Assembly: GCA_963844325.1 (NCBI GenBank)
Contig: CAWJNV010000002.1
Span: forward strand, 6,510,001-6,574,000
Source of the DNA: CADCTQ01 sp963844325
Lineage (GTDB): Bacteria; Bacteroidota; Bacteroidia; Cytophagales; 172606-1
DNA: 64,000 nt
Direction: 5' to 3'
The notes under the pieces: generated by a model
What the model was told of the DNA's origin: nothing
The model's input: only the letters and a program-made list of their open reading frames with translations
Databases searched by the model: none
Shown here: positions 55,968-63,345 of the stretch, in pieces
Layout: each line of letters begins with the position of its first letter
How positions within the stretch are numbered: the stretch's first letter is position 1
Position numbers and translations under genes: made by a program

Positions 55968-58415
55968 ATGCTACGCAACTACCTGGTCGTCGCCGTGCGC
56001 AACCTGATCCGCAACCGGGCCTTTTCGGCCATCAACATCACCGGGCTGGCCCTCGGGCTGGCGACGTGCCTGCTCATCGGCCTGTACGTGGGGCACGAGC
56101 TGAGCTACGACCGCTTCCACGAAAAGGCCGGCCGCATCGTGCGGGTGGTGTTCCGGGGCGAGATGAACGGCGAAAAGATGCGCGAAGCCGTAACAATGGC
56201 CCCCGTAGCCGCGACGCTGCGGGCCGGCTTTCCCGAAATCCAGGCGACGACCCGCATCACCGGCACCGGTAAGACCCGCGTCATGTACGGCCGCAAAATG
56301 TTTTTCGAAGAAAGGCTTGCCTACGTGGACCCCAACTTTTTCGAAGTATTTACGCTGCCGCTGCGGAAGGGCGACGCCCGCACGGCCCTGCTGCGGCCCC
56401 ACACGCTGGTGCTCTCCGCCACCACTGCCCGCAAGTACTTCGGCGACGCCGAACCGGTGGGTAAGCTACTCACGCTGAGGGGCTCGGACGCTGTTTACAC
56501 GGTGACCGGGGTGATGGACGACGTACCTGACAACGCGCACTTCCACTTCGACCTCATCGCCTCCATGGCCGGCCACCCGGACGCCAGGGAGGACAACTGG
56601 CTGCGGTCCAACTTCTACACGTACCTGGTGCTGCCGGCGGGCTACGACTACCGGAAGCTCGAAGCCAAACTGCCGCAGGTGGTGGAAAGACACATGGGAC
56701 CCGCGCTGGAGAAAATGACCGGCACCAGCCTGGCCCAGTTCCGCAAGAACGGCAACGACATCGGGCTGTTCCTCCAGCCGCTCACCGACATCCACCTCTA
56801 CTCCGACCTCACCCCGACGACGGAAATGGAGCCGGGCGGCAACGTGCAGTACGTGTACGTGTTCGGGGCCATTGCGGTGTTCATGCTGCTGCTGGCCTGC
56901 ATCAACTTCACCAACCTCTCCACGGCCGGGGCCGCCAGGCGGGCCAAGGAAGTGGGCGTCCGCAAGGTAATGGGTTCGGGCCGCGGCGCCCTGGTGCGGC
57001 AGTTTCTGACCGAATCGGCGCTGCTCACCGGCCTGTCGCTGGGGCTGGCCCTGGCCCTGGTGTACGCCGCCCTGCCGCTGTTCAACCAATTGTCGGGAAA
57101 AACCCTGGACCTCGACCTCTTGCGTACGCCCTGGTTCCTGCCGGCGCTGGTGGGGCTGGGCGGGCTGGTAAGCCTGATGGCGGGGAGCTACCCGGCTTTT
57201 TTCCTCTCGTCGTTCCAACCGGTGACCACCCTCAAGGGCGGCGCCGGCAAGATAGGCGCGGGCCGCCGCTCGGTGAGCCTGCGGAGCAGCCTGGTGGTGT
57301 TCCAGTTTTTCGTGTCGGTGAGCCTCATCATCGGCACGGTGGTGGTGTACCAGCAACTGCGCTACATCCAGCATTCGCGGCTGGGCTACGACAAAGAACA
57401 GGTGCTGGTGGTGCAGGGCACCTGGACGCTGGGCGGGCAGAATGAGGAGGTATTGCGCCAGAAACTCGTGCAGGACGCCCGGGTGGTCAGCGCCAGCATT
57501 TCGGGCTACCTGCCGGCGGGGCCTTCCAACAACGCCCTGGAGCCCGTGCAGCCCGACGGCGACGAACGGCGCATGATGCGGGTTGCCGGCTACGGCATAG
57601 ACCACCGCTACCTGCCCACGCTGGGCATGCAACTGGCGGCGGGCCGTAATTTTTCGCCCGACTTCCCGACCGACTCCACCGCGGTGATCCTCAACGAAAC
57701 GGCCGTCCGCACCTTCGGCTGGACGAAAGACCCGCTGCAACATTTCCTCAGTATTCCTCCCATGCCGGGCTCGGGCAACGCCGTGCGCAAGTACCGGGTG
57801 GTTGGGGTGGTGCGCGACTTCCACTTCCGGTCGCTGCACGAACAGATCGGCCCGCTGGTGATGTTCCTGGGCGGCAACGGCGGCTCCATCGTTGCCAAAG
57901 TCCGCACGCCGGACCTTACCGGGCTGCTGGCTTCGCTCAAAAAGCAGTGGGCGGCGTTCGGCACCGGAGAACCGTTCCGGTACTCCTTCCTCGACGAGAG
58001 TTACCAGGCCACCTACCAGGCCGAACTGAAGACGGGGCAAATCCTGGCCCTCTTCGCGGGGCTCACGGTGTTCGTGGCCTGCCTGGGGCTGTTTGGCCTG
58101 GCGGCCTTTACCGCCGAGCGGCGCACCAAGGAAATCGGCGTCCGCAAAGTGCTGGGTGCCTCGGTAACGAGCATCGTGGCGCTGCTCTCCCGCGACTTCC
58201 TCAAACCGGTGGCGGTGGCGATTTTGCTGGCTTCGCCGGTGGCCTGGTACGCCATGCACCGCTGGCTGGAGGATTTCGCCTACCGCACGGCCATCAACTG
58301 GTGGGTGTTCGTCGTGGCCGGCCTGGCGGCCGTCGTCATTGCGCTGCTCACGGTTTCGTACCAGTCGGTGAAGGCCGCCCTCACCAACCCGGTGAAGAGT
58401 TTGCGGAATGAGTGA
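55968..58415 (+). CDS. ABC transporter permease, MacB/FtsX family
   Basis: An 815-residue inner membrane protein with two FtsX modules. The first transmembrane helix (NIIT-like GLALGLATCLLIGLYVG) is followed by a MacB_PCD periplasmic domain to about residue 280, three helices with AKEVGVRKVMGSGRGAL, a second periplasmic domain (500-680) and the last three helices with TKEIGVRKVLGASVTS. Such duplicated permeases are common in Bacteroidota and act with a separate MacB-like ATPase, not in the window, to export peptides or drugs or to transmit mechanical force. Confidence 0.92.
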   Translation: MLRNYLVVAVRNLIRNRAFSAINITGLALGLATCLLIGLYVGHELSYDRFHEKAGRIVRVVFRGEMNGEKMREAVTMAPVAATLRAGFPEIQATTRITGTGKTRVMYGRKMFFEERLAYVDPNFFEVFTLPLRKGDARTALLRPHTLVLSATTARKYFGDAEPVGKLLTLRGSDAVYTVTGVMDDVPDNAHFHFDLIASMAGHPDAREDNWLRSNFYTYLVLPAGYDYRKLEAKLPQVVERHMGPALEKMTGTSLAQFRKNGNDIGLFLQPLTDIHLYSDLTPTTEMEPGGNVQYVYVFGAIAVFMLLLACINFTNLSTAGAARRAKEVGVRKVMGSGRGALVRQFLTESALLTGLSLGLALALVYAALPLFNQLSGKTLDLDLLRTPWFLPALVGLGGLVSLMAGSYPAFFLSSFQPVTTLKGGAGKIGAGRRSVSLRSSLVVFQFFVSVSLIIGTVVVYQQLRYIQHSRLGYDKEQVLVVQGTWTLGGQNEEVLRQKLVQDARVVSASISGYLPAGPSNNALEPVQPDGDERRMMRVAGYGIDHRYLPTLGMQLAAGRNFSPDFPTDSTAVILNETAVRTFGWTKDPLQHFLSIPPMPGSGNAVRKYRVVGVVRDFHFRSLHEQIGPLVMFLGGNGGSIVAKVRTPDLTGLLASLKKQWAAFGTGEPFRYSFLDESYQATYQAELKTGQILALFAGLTVFVACLGLFGLAAFTAERRTKEIGVRKVLGASVTSIVALLSRDFLKPVAVAILLASPVAWYAMHRWLEDFAYRTAINWWVFVVAGLAAVVIALLTVSYQSVKAALTNPVKSLRNE

Positions 58416-58438
58416 AGGATAAGAGGATGGAATTTTGG

Positions 58439-58996
58439 TTAATCCAGTGCATTCTCCGGGGGCAGTAATTCATCATAAGGCATGCCCAGTTTGTGATGGA
58501 GCCTGGAAACGATTTCAATGGTGAAGTCGCGGCGGCCTTTAAGCAGGTGAGATACGTTGCTGGGATCAAGCTTTAGAATCTCACTGAGGTTTTTCTGCTT
58601 GAGGTTTTGTTCTTTCAACCGGCGCTTGATGAATGCCACGCGTTGCCGCTCGAAGGCATCCATCTGGTCCACCATCTCTTCAGCCTCCCGAATCTTGGAT
58701 AGTTTGGCTTGTAGTTCTGTATCAGTCAGGCGTTTAGACCATTCCTCGAAGTTAGGCTGACCAAAAGGATACTCCTGCTTCTCGTATGCATTCACCCGGT
58801 CTACCAGCGCCTTGCGCAGCTCCACCACTTCCGGAGCCATTTCCGTTTCCCCATCTTCCCGGATCGGCCCTCGCAGCTTTCGAATGGCCCGGAGCGTCAG
58901 TTCGTGCTGAATCTCTGACTGGATAGGGCGGTCAAGTTCTCTGAATTTTTCCAGGGTGTCGTTCGGGATTCTTTTCGCATAAGTTATCTTTTTCAT
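58439..58996 (-). CDS. higA: HigA-like antitoxin, XRE helix-turn-helix
   Basis: A 185-residue protein with a C-terminal HTH: KQKNLSEILKLDPSNVSHLLKGRRDFTIEIVSRL. The N-terminal 120 residues are helical and charged. The start at 58996 overlaps the toxin stop by 4 nt. The toxin gene precedes the antitoxin gene, the HigBA order. It should repress the shared promoter at the palindrome 59343-59366. Confidence 0.88.
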   Translation of the reverse strand: MKKITYAKRIPNDTLEKFRELDRPIQSEIQHELTLRAIRKLRGPIREDGETEMAPEVVELRKALVDRVNAYEKQEYPFGQPNFEEWSKRLTDTELQAKLSKIREAEEMVDQMDAFERQRVAFIKRRLKEQNLKQKNLSEILKLDPSNVSHLLKGRRDFTIEIVSRLHHKLGMPYDELLPPENALD

Positions 58997-59334
58997 ATGT
59001 CGTACCCTTTCTTTCTCAGGAATTTTCTGATTGTGTCCTTGTTGTTTTTCAGCGTGGCTTCGTACGCATCGTGATTCCCGGCCCACACGATTTCTACTTC
59101 CCCATCCCTAAAGAATACCAGTGCCAGGCTACGGTCTGCCCCCGTGATGTTGAACACGTACACATTATTGAAGATACGGTCCGCATCGGGAAAGGTAGTC
59201 TTCACGTCTTGGTCATTTCTCCACGTAGCCCCTTGAACAGTATTGACGAAGTCATTGACCGCACCGAGTAAGGTCATGTTTTTCTTGGCGCATTTCAACA
59301 GGACCTGTACCCGATTGACAATCATAACAACCAA
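58993..59334 (-). CDS. higB: HigB-type toxin (mRNA interferase)
   Basis: A 113-residue toxin (110 from the ATG at 59325, MIVNRVQV). WRNDQDVKTTFPDADRIFNNVYVFNITGADRSLALVFF and VEIVWAGNHDAYEA are the HigB_toxin signature. The protein is a RelE-fold ribonuclease cleaving mRNA on ribosomes. A near-perfect palindrome lies directly upstream. Confidence 0.9.
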   Translation of the reverse strand: MVVMIVNRVQVLLKCAKKNMTLLGAVNDFVNTVQGATWRNDQDVKTTFPDADRIFNNVYVFNITGADRSLALVFFRDGEVEIVWAGNHDAYEATLKNNKDTIRKFLRKKGYDI

Positions 59335-59342
59335 TATACTTA

Positions 59343-59366
59343 AAAGTTGTCAATTTTGACAACTTT
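59343..59366. promoter_or_regulatory. Operator palindrome of the higBA module
   Basis: A perfect inverted repeat with 11 bp arms (AAAGTTGTCAA|TT|TTGACAACTTT), ending 8 nt before the first higB ATG. Position and symmetry fit binding of the HigA dimer. It contains TTGACAA and an AT-rich segment follows, so the promoter probably overlaps. Confidence 0.7.
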
Positions 59367-59508
59367 ATTCCTGCCCCTATATGCGCAAAAGTTTCGCTAT
59401 GCTTCAACTGGCAGGTAGACCTGTTACATTGCAAAGAAAGTTCTCATGGATTTCATCGACTTTCCTCCTTGCCGCCGTTATCCGGAAAGGAGGTGATTTC
59501 CTGCTGAT

Positions 59509-60468
59509 TCACGGGTGTTCGGACAGTGGCAATTCCATTTGGATGTTGCACCGCTCGTAGGGGGAAGGGTTGCCTTTGACCTTGCGAAAGCCCAGTTTGT
59601 GGTAGAGGTTGATGGCGGGTTTGAGGAGCGTATTGCTTTCCAGGTATACTTTTTTGGCGCCCAGCGACTTCGCTTTTCCAATGGCGGCACGCCCAAGCAG
59701 TTCGCCCACTCCCTTGCCCTGCGCCCTGGGGCTGACGGCCATCTTGGCCAGTTCAAACGTTTCGGCGTCCAGCTTCAGCAGGGCCACCACGCCCACCACT
59801 TCCCCCCCGTACTGGGCCAGCAGGATCTCGCCTCCCGGGTCGAGGATGGATGCCTGCGGATTGTCCAGGGTCAGCAAATCTTTTTCCTCCAGTTTGAAGT
59901 AGGTTTCGATCCATTCTACGTTCAGTCTTTTGAAATCCGGCTGGTAGGCGGCCGAATACGGCAGCAGTTGCACGCCTTTGCTTTCCCGCTCCCTCTTCTT
60001 GTTGCGTACCCGTTCCGAGAGGCTTTGCTGCTCAAGCAAGTATTCGGTTTCCTCCATGGATTTCCACAGGTCGTGGTGCATTTGCGCGAGCAGTTCCTCC
60101 ACGGCGCTGCCCACGTCGGTCGTCTGCGCTTTAAGGGGCGGAATCAGGGCGCGGCCTTTTTCGGTGAGGTACAGCAGCGTCCGGCGCCCATCCCCGTCGT
60201 CCTTGCGTTCTTCCACCAGTTCCCTTTTCTTCATTTCCTTCACCACCTGGCTCACCGAGGCGTGGGTTTGCCGGATGCGCGCGGCCACCTCCTTGATGCT
60301 TGCACCGCCCCGTTCCGTGAGCACGAAGAAAACCGGGAACCACCGGGGCTCCAGGCCCACGTTGTACAGGCGGTAGATGCGGGTGGCTTCTTCCGTAAAC
60401 CATTCGCTGAGCCGGCGCAGCCGGCTGCCGAGGGCCATCTTTCCTACTTCGTCATAAAAGTTTACCAT
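59509..60468 (-). CDS. MarR-GNAT fusion: winged-helix regulator with acetyltransferase domain
   Basis: A 319-residue fusion. Residues 1-150 are a MarR domain (IKEVAARIRQTHASVSQVVKEM as the recognition helix region, GDGRRTLLYLTEKG as the wing). Residues 165-319 are a GNAT domain with acetyl-CoA binding SPRAQGKGVGELL and VYLESNTLLKPAINLYHKLGF. Known relatives are small-molecule-modulated regulators that may acetylate their ligand. A perfect 12 bp palindrome precedes the gene. Function beyond autoregulation is unknown. Confidence 0.9.
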   Translation of the reverse strand: MVNFYDEVGKMALGSRLRRLSEWFTEEATRIYRLYNVGLEPRWFPVFFVLTERGGASIKEVAARIRQTHASVSQVVKEMKKRELVEERKDDGDGRRTLLYLTEKGRALIPPLKAQTTDVGSAVEELLAQMHHDLWKSMEETEYLLEQQSLSERVRNKKRERESKGVQLLPYSAAYQPDFKRLNVEWIETYFKLEEKDLLTLDNPQASILDPGGEILLAQYGGEVVGVVALLKLDAETFELAKMAVSPRAQGKGVGELLGRAAIGKAKSLGAKKVYLESNTLLKPAINLYHKLGFRKVKGNPSPYERCNIQMELPLSEHP

Positions 60469-60486
60469 AAATACAAAAGCGTTTAT

Positions 60487-60498
60487 GTAAGTACTTAC
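60487..60498. promoter_or_regulatory. Candidate operator for the MarR-GNAT regulator
   Basis: A perfect palindrome GTAAGTACTTAC, 18 nt upstream of the start codon, in an AT-rich leader. Probable autoregulatory site. Confidence 0.6.
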
Positions 60499-60607
60499 GT
60501 AATTTTATTCATTCGTCCGCACAAAAGCAAGTCACCCGAATGTTTTTGTTCAGATAGACTTTCGGGTCGCCTTTACCCCCGCGTTTTGCCCGGTACGTAC
60601 CCCTGCC

Positions 60608-61351
60608 CTACGCCCGGCCTACCCGCATAAACACGTACCACCGCACGGGCTTGAGCTGCGTGAGGTCACCCCAGGCCGTTCTGATCTCGCCGAAGAGCCG
60701 TTGCAATTCGTCCTGCCCCTTTTCCTTAACGTACTTTTGGGTGGCCGACCACGACACCATGTAGCCGATGAGTTGCTCGAAAGTGAGGGCCTGGCTGATC
60801 TCGAACGGGGGCGGCTGCACCGGCTCGAACGGGAACGGAATGTCGGCGTACTGCCGGTTGAGGATGTCGATCTGCGGCGCCCAGTAGTCTTTGAGCAGTT
60901 CGTTGTGAATGTAGTCGGTGAGTTTCTGCACGGGGGCATCGGTGAGGAGGTGCGTGTAGCCCCAGGCCGCGAAGATGCCGCCCGGCTTGAGCACCCGCTT
61001 CACTTCGGGAAAAAATTGGTCGTAGTCGAACCAGTGCAGGGCCTGCGCCACCGTCACCAGGTCCACGGAATGGTCGTCGAGGCCCGTCTTTTCGGCGGGG
61101 ACGAGTTTGTAGGTGATCTTTTCGTGTTTCTCGGCCTTGTCGAGCAGCGGCTGGCTGATGTCGGTGCCGGTTACGCGGTCGAAGTACTTGGTGAGGGTAA
61201 GGGCGGCCTGCCCGCTGCCCGTGGCGCAGTCCCACACGACGTTGCGTTCCCGGCAGAGGCCGGCCAGGTAGTTGAACAGGGCGTCGGGGTACGTCGGCCG
61301 GAACTTGGCGTAGTCGTCGGCCTGCACGGAAAATAAATCGGTATTCGCCAT
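60608..61351 (-). CDS. Class I SAM-dependent methyltransferase (UbiE/YcgJ-like)
   Basis: A 247-residue methyltransferase: DYAKFRPTYPDALFNYL, VVWDCATGSGQAALTL as motif I, VTVAQALHWFDYDQFFPEVKRVLKPGG as motif IV. This is the group annotated as trans-aconitate or small-molecule methyltransferase-like. ATG at 61351 is chosen. It is monocistronic and follows a large heptad repeat; not linked with the polysaccharide locus. Confidence 0.9.
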   Translation of the reverse strand: MANTDLFSVQADDYAKFRPTYPDALFNYLAGLCRERNVVWDCATGSGQAALTLTKYFDRVTGTDISQPLLDKAEKHEKITYKLVPAEKTGLDDHSVDLVTVAQALHWFDYDQFFPEVKRVLKPGGIFAAWGYTHLLTDAPVQKLTDYIHNELLKDYWAPQIDILNRQYADIPFPFEPVQPPPFEISQALTFEQLIGYMVSWSATQKYVKEKGQDELQRLFGEIRTAWGDLTQLKPVRWYVFMRVGRA

Positions 61352-61404
61352 AGTGGTAAAGGGTAGTTGCCCCCCGATACGGAATAACAACGCCCGATGT
61401 TATA

Positions 61405-61543
61405 CAGTGAACAGTGAACAGTAATCAATGAACAGTGAACAGTGAACAGTGATTGTGCGTGAGTTATCGAATCCAAATTGACTAGCGATCACTGATTACT
61501 GTTCACTGATTACTGTTCACTGTTCACTGATTACTGTCCACTG
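61405..61543. repeat. Large heptad hairpin between methyltransferase and VOC genes
   Basis: CAGTGAA/CAGTAAT units in both arms with GTGCGTGAGT at the centre (61455-61464). The end of the minus-strand VOC gene (codons for DSNQ and stop) is taken from its right arm. Confidence 0.85.
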
Positions 61544-62024
61544 CTTTGTACGTCACGATGTCCACGCCGATGCCGTTGGGGTCCACGATGGCAAAGTGCC
61601 GGTCACCCCAGGGTTCGTCGCGGAGTTCTACTTCGATGGGTACGCCCAGGCTGCGGATGCGCCGGTACTCGGCGTCCACGTCGGCCACCTCCACCGTGAG
61701 GAACACGCCCTGGCCCCCGAAGGCCGGCCGGAAGATGGGCCGCTGGGCTGCCTGTTCGGGGAGCAGGAAGGAAATCGAACTGTTGCCACCGGGGCTGTGC
61801 AGCAGCACGAACCATTCGTTTTCGAAGGTGACGCCGAAGCCCAGGTACCGGGTGTAAAAATCTTTGCTTTCCTGCACTTTCGGGGTAATGATGCCGGCAT
61901 TGAATTTCATGGAGGGGTTGGGTTTAAGCGTGGATTTCGATGTGGTTTCCGTCTTAGACAGGTAGAACAAGGGCAGGCCCAGCAGCAGGGCCGCCAGCAG
62001 CCCGTTGAGCAGAATCGTTTTCAT
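61524..62024 (-). CDS. VOC family protein with N-terminal membrane anchor
   Basis: A 166-residue protein if ATG at 62024 is used: MKTILLNGLLAALLLGLPLFYLSK is a signal anchor, a 15-residue linker follows, and then a single VOC module (MKFNAGIITPKVQESKDFYTRYLGF, GQGVFLTVEVADVDAEYRRI, FAIVDPNGIGVDIVTY). Alternatively translation starts at 61910 (MKFNAG) and gives a soluble protein. The end AVDSNQ is repeat-encoded. Ligand unknown. Confidence 0.8.
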   Translation of the reverse strand: MKTILLNGLLAALLLGLPLFYLSKTETTSKSTLKPNPSMKFNAGIITPKVQESKDFYTRYLGFGVTFENEWFVLLHSPGGNSSISFLLPEQAAQRPIFRPAFGGQGVFLTVEVADVDAEYRRIRSLGVPIEVELRDEPWGDRHFAIVDPNGIGVDIVTYKAVDSNQ

Positions 62025-62327
62025 GACCATCACCATTAGGCTTGTGTTTGGTTTGTTAAGGAAAAAGTGGCGCCGCAACCGCCGGTTTCACGCAAAACGT
62101 GCTTCTTTGCGCTGCATGGCCTTTGGGTTTGGCTGACGCTACAAAGTAAAGCGGCCCCAGTGACAACGGTATGTCAGCAGGAAATCGAAAAAAGTTTAAA
62201 ATTTTCAACCGCGGAGGATCAGGATTTTCGGGATGCAAGGATTGCCAGGATGCAGGGAACTTAACCGCAGAGATCACGGAGCCTACAGCTCAGACGGACC
62301 CTTTGCAAAAAAAATTTCGAACACCTC
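62025..62327. other. Intergenic region with simple repeats
   Basis: Between divergent VOC and TetR genes. It contains a GC-rich and then AT-rich segment and, at 62208-62282, degenerate AGGATT/CCGCAGAGAT units related to the repeat at 27792-27988. No ORF of coding character. Confidence 0.5.
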
Positions 62328-62357
62328 TTGTTTACTAAACACTGTTCACTAAATTTG
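62328..62357 (+). promoter_or_regulatory. Promoter of the TetR gene with operator in the spacer
   Basis: TTG at 62328-62330, a 19 nt spacer and TAAATTTG at 62350-62357 match the Bacteroidota TTTG-N19-TAnnTTTG promoter. The spacer holds TTTACTAAACACTGTTCACT (62331-62350), which recurs with two changes at 63149-63168 before the TolC gene, so it is probably the TetR operator. Confidence 0.65.
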
Positions 62358-62377
62358 AATCGTTAATCAAGCCAATC

Positions 62378-62989
62378 ATGGGAATTGCCGAGCGGAAGGA
62401 ACGGGAAAAGCAGGAGATGAAGGATTTGGTCCTCCAGGCCGCGATGGATTTGTTCATTGAAGAAGGCTACGAAAAAGCCTCCATCCGCAAGATTGCCGAC
62501 CGGATCGAGTACAGCCCGGCTACCATCTACCTGTATTTCAAGGACAAGGACGAGATTTTCCACGCCGTGCACGAGAAGGGCTTCGACATTTTCTTCGGGC
62601 AGATGGAGAAACTGACCGTCATCGCCGATCCTTTCGAGCGGCTGGAGAAACTGGGAGAAGTTTACCTGCGCTTTGCCTGGGAAAACCCGCAGCTCTACGA
62701 CCTGATGTTCATCATGTGGGGGCCAATGGACGCCCTCAAGGACGATACGCACTGGCACTGCGGCATGCGGGCCCACAACGCCCTCAGGGACATGGTACGC
62801 GCCTGCATCGAGTCGGGCAAGATGAAGCAACTGGACGTGGACGTGGCCTCGATGGCGATCTGGTCGTTTGTGCACGGCATCGTGTCGCTGCGCATCCGCA
62901 ACCGGTTCCGCATGTGCCTGCCCGAAGAACTCGAAACGATGATTCCGGCGTCGGTGAAGATGATGCTCGACCTGTTCCGCCAGGAATGA
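62378..62989 (+). CDS. TetR/AcrR family transcriptional regulator
   Basis: A 203-residue repressor. The N-terminal HTH is KDLVLQAAMDLFIEEGYEKASIRKIADRI followed by SPATIYLYFKDKDEIF, the canonical TetR_N domain. The C-terminal ligand domain (residues 80-203) is helical with many aromatic and methionine residues (LYDLMFIMWGPMDAL), suitable for hydrophobic ligands. It precedes the TolC-type gene by 356 nt, so it likely controls an efflux operon continuing beyond the window. Confidence 0.93.
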   Translation: MGIAERKEREKQEMKDLVLQAAMDLFIEEGYEKASIRKIADRIEYSPATIYLYFKDKDEIFHAVHEKGFDIFFGQMEKLTVIADPFERLEKLGEVYLRFAWENPQLYDLMFIMWGPMDALKDDTHWHCGMRAHNALRDMVRACIESGKMKQLDVDVASMAIWSFVHGIVSLRIRNRFRMCLPEELETMIPASVKMMLDLFRQE

Positions 62990-63148
62990 CGCGGAGCCCA
63001 GCCGGGATGACGCACCTGACCGGATATCACCGCTTCACCAGGCGTACATCTCCCCGTTCATCCTTTACATATCCTCGATACATCCACTAATCAATCCCTG
63101 CTGCCAAGTCATCCTTTCCGTCCTGCTCATCAAGGTCTCTTTTGCCCC

Positions 63149-63168
63149 TTTACTGAACACTGTTCATT
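63149..63168. promoter_or_regulatory. Second copy of the TetR operator candidate
   Basis: TTTACTGAACACTGTTCATT; its core TGAACACTGTTCA (63154-63166) is a perfect odd palindrome. It lies about 178 nt before the TolC start. A TTTG at 63141 may be a -33 box, but no clear -7 box is found. The remainder of 62990-63345 shows no gene. Confidence 0.55.
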
Positions 63169-63345
63169 GTTTTATAAACGTTCAATAATATGCTACGGTT
63201 TACTCCCTTTTTCCGCCGGTCCAATGCCCATCTGCGCCGCTTCGGTGGGAATAAAAAGCAAGCCGGGCCACCGCTGCCGTACCTTTCGCCCAGGATAGTC
63301 AACCGCTTACTACTCGCCATTCCTCACCAAACCCTCCCGCAGGTT

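Noticed and set aside
56466..58259. 597-codon frame antisense to the permease
   Set aside because: Shadow frame rich in His/Gln/Arg without recognisable features.
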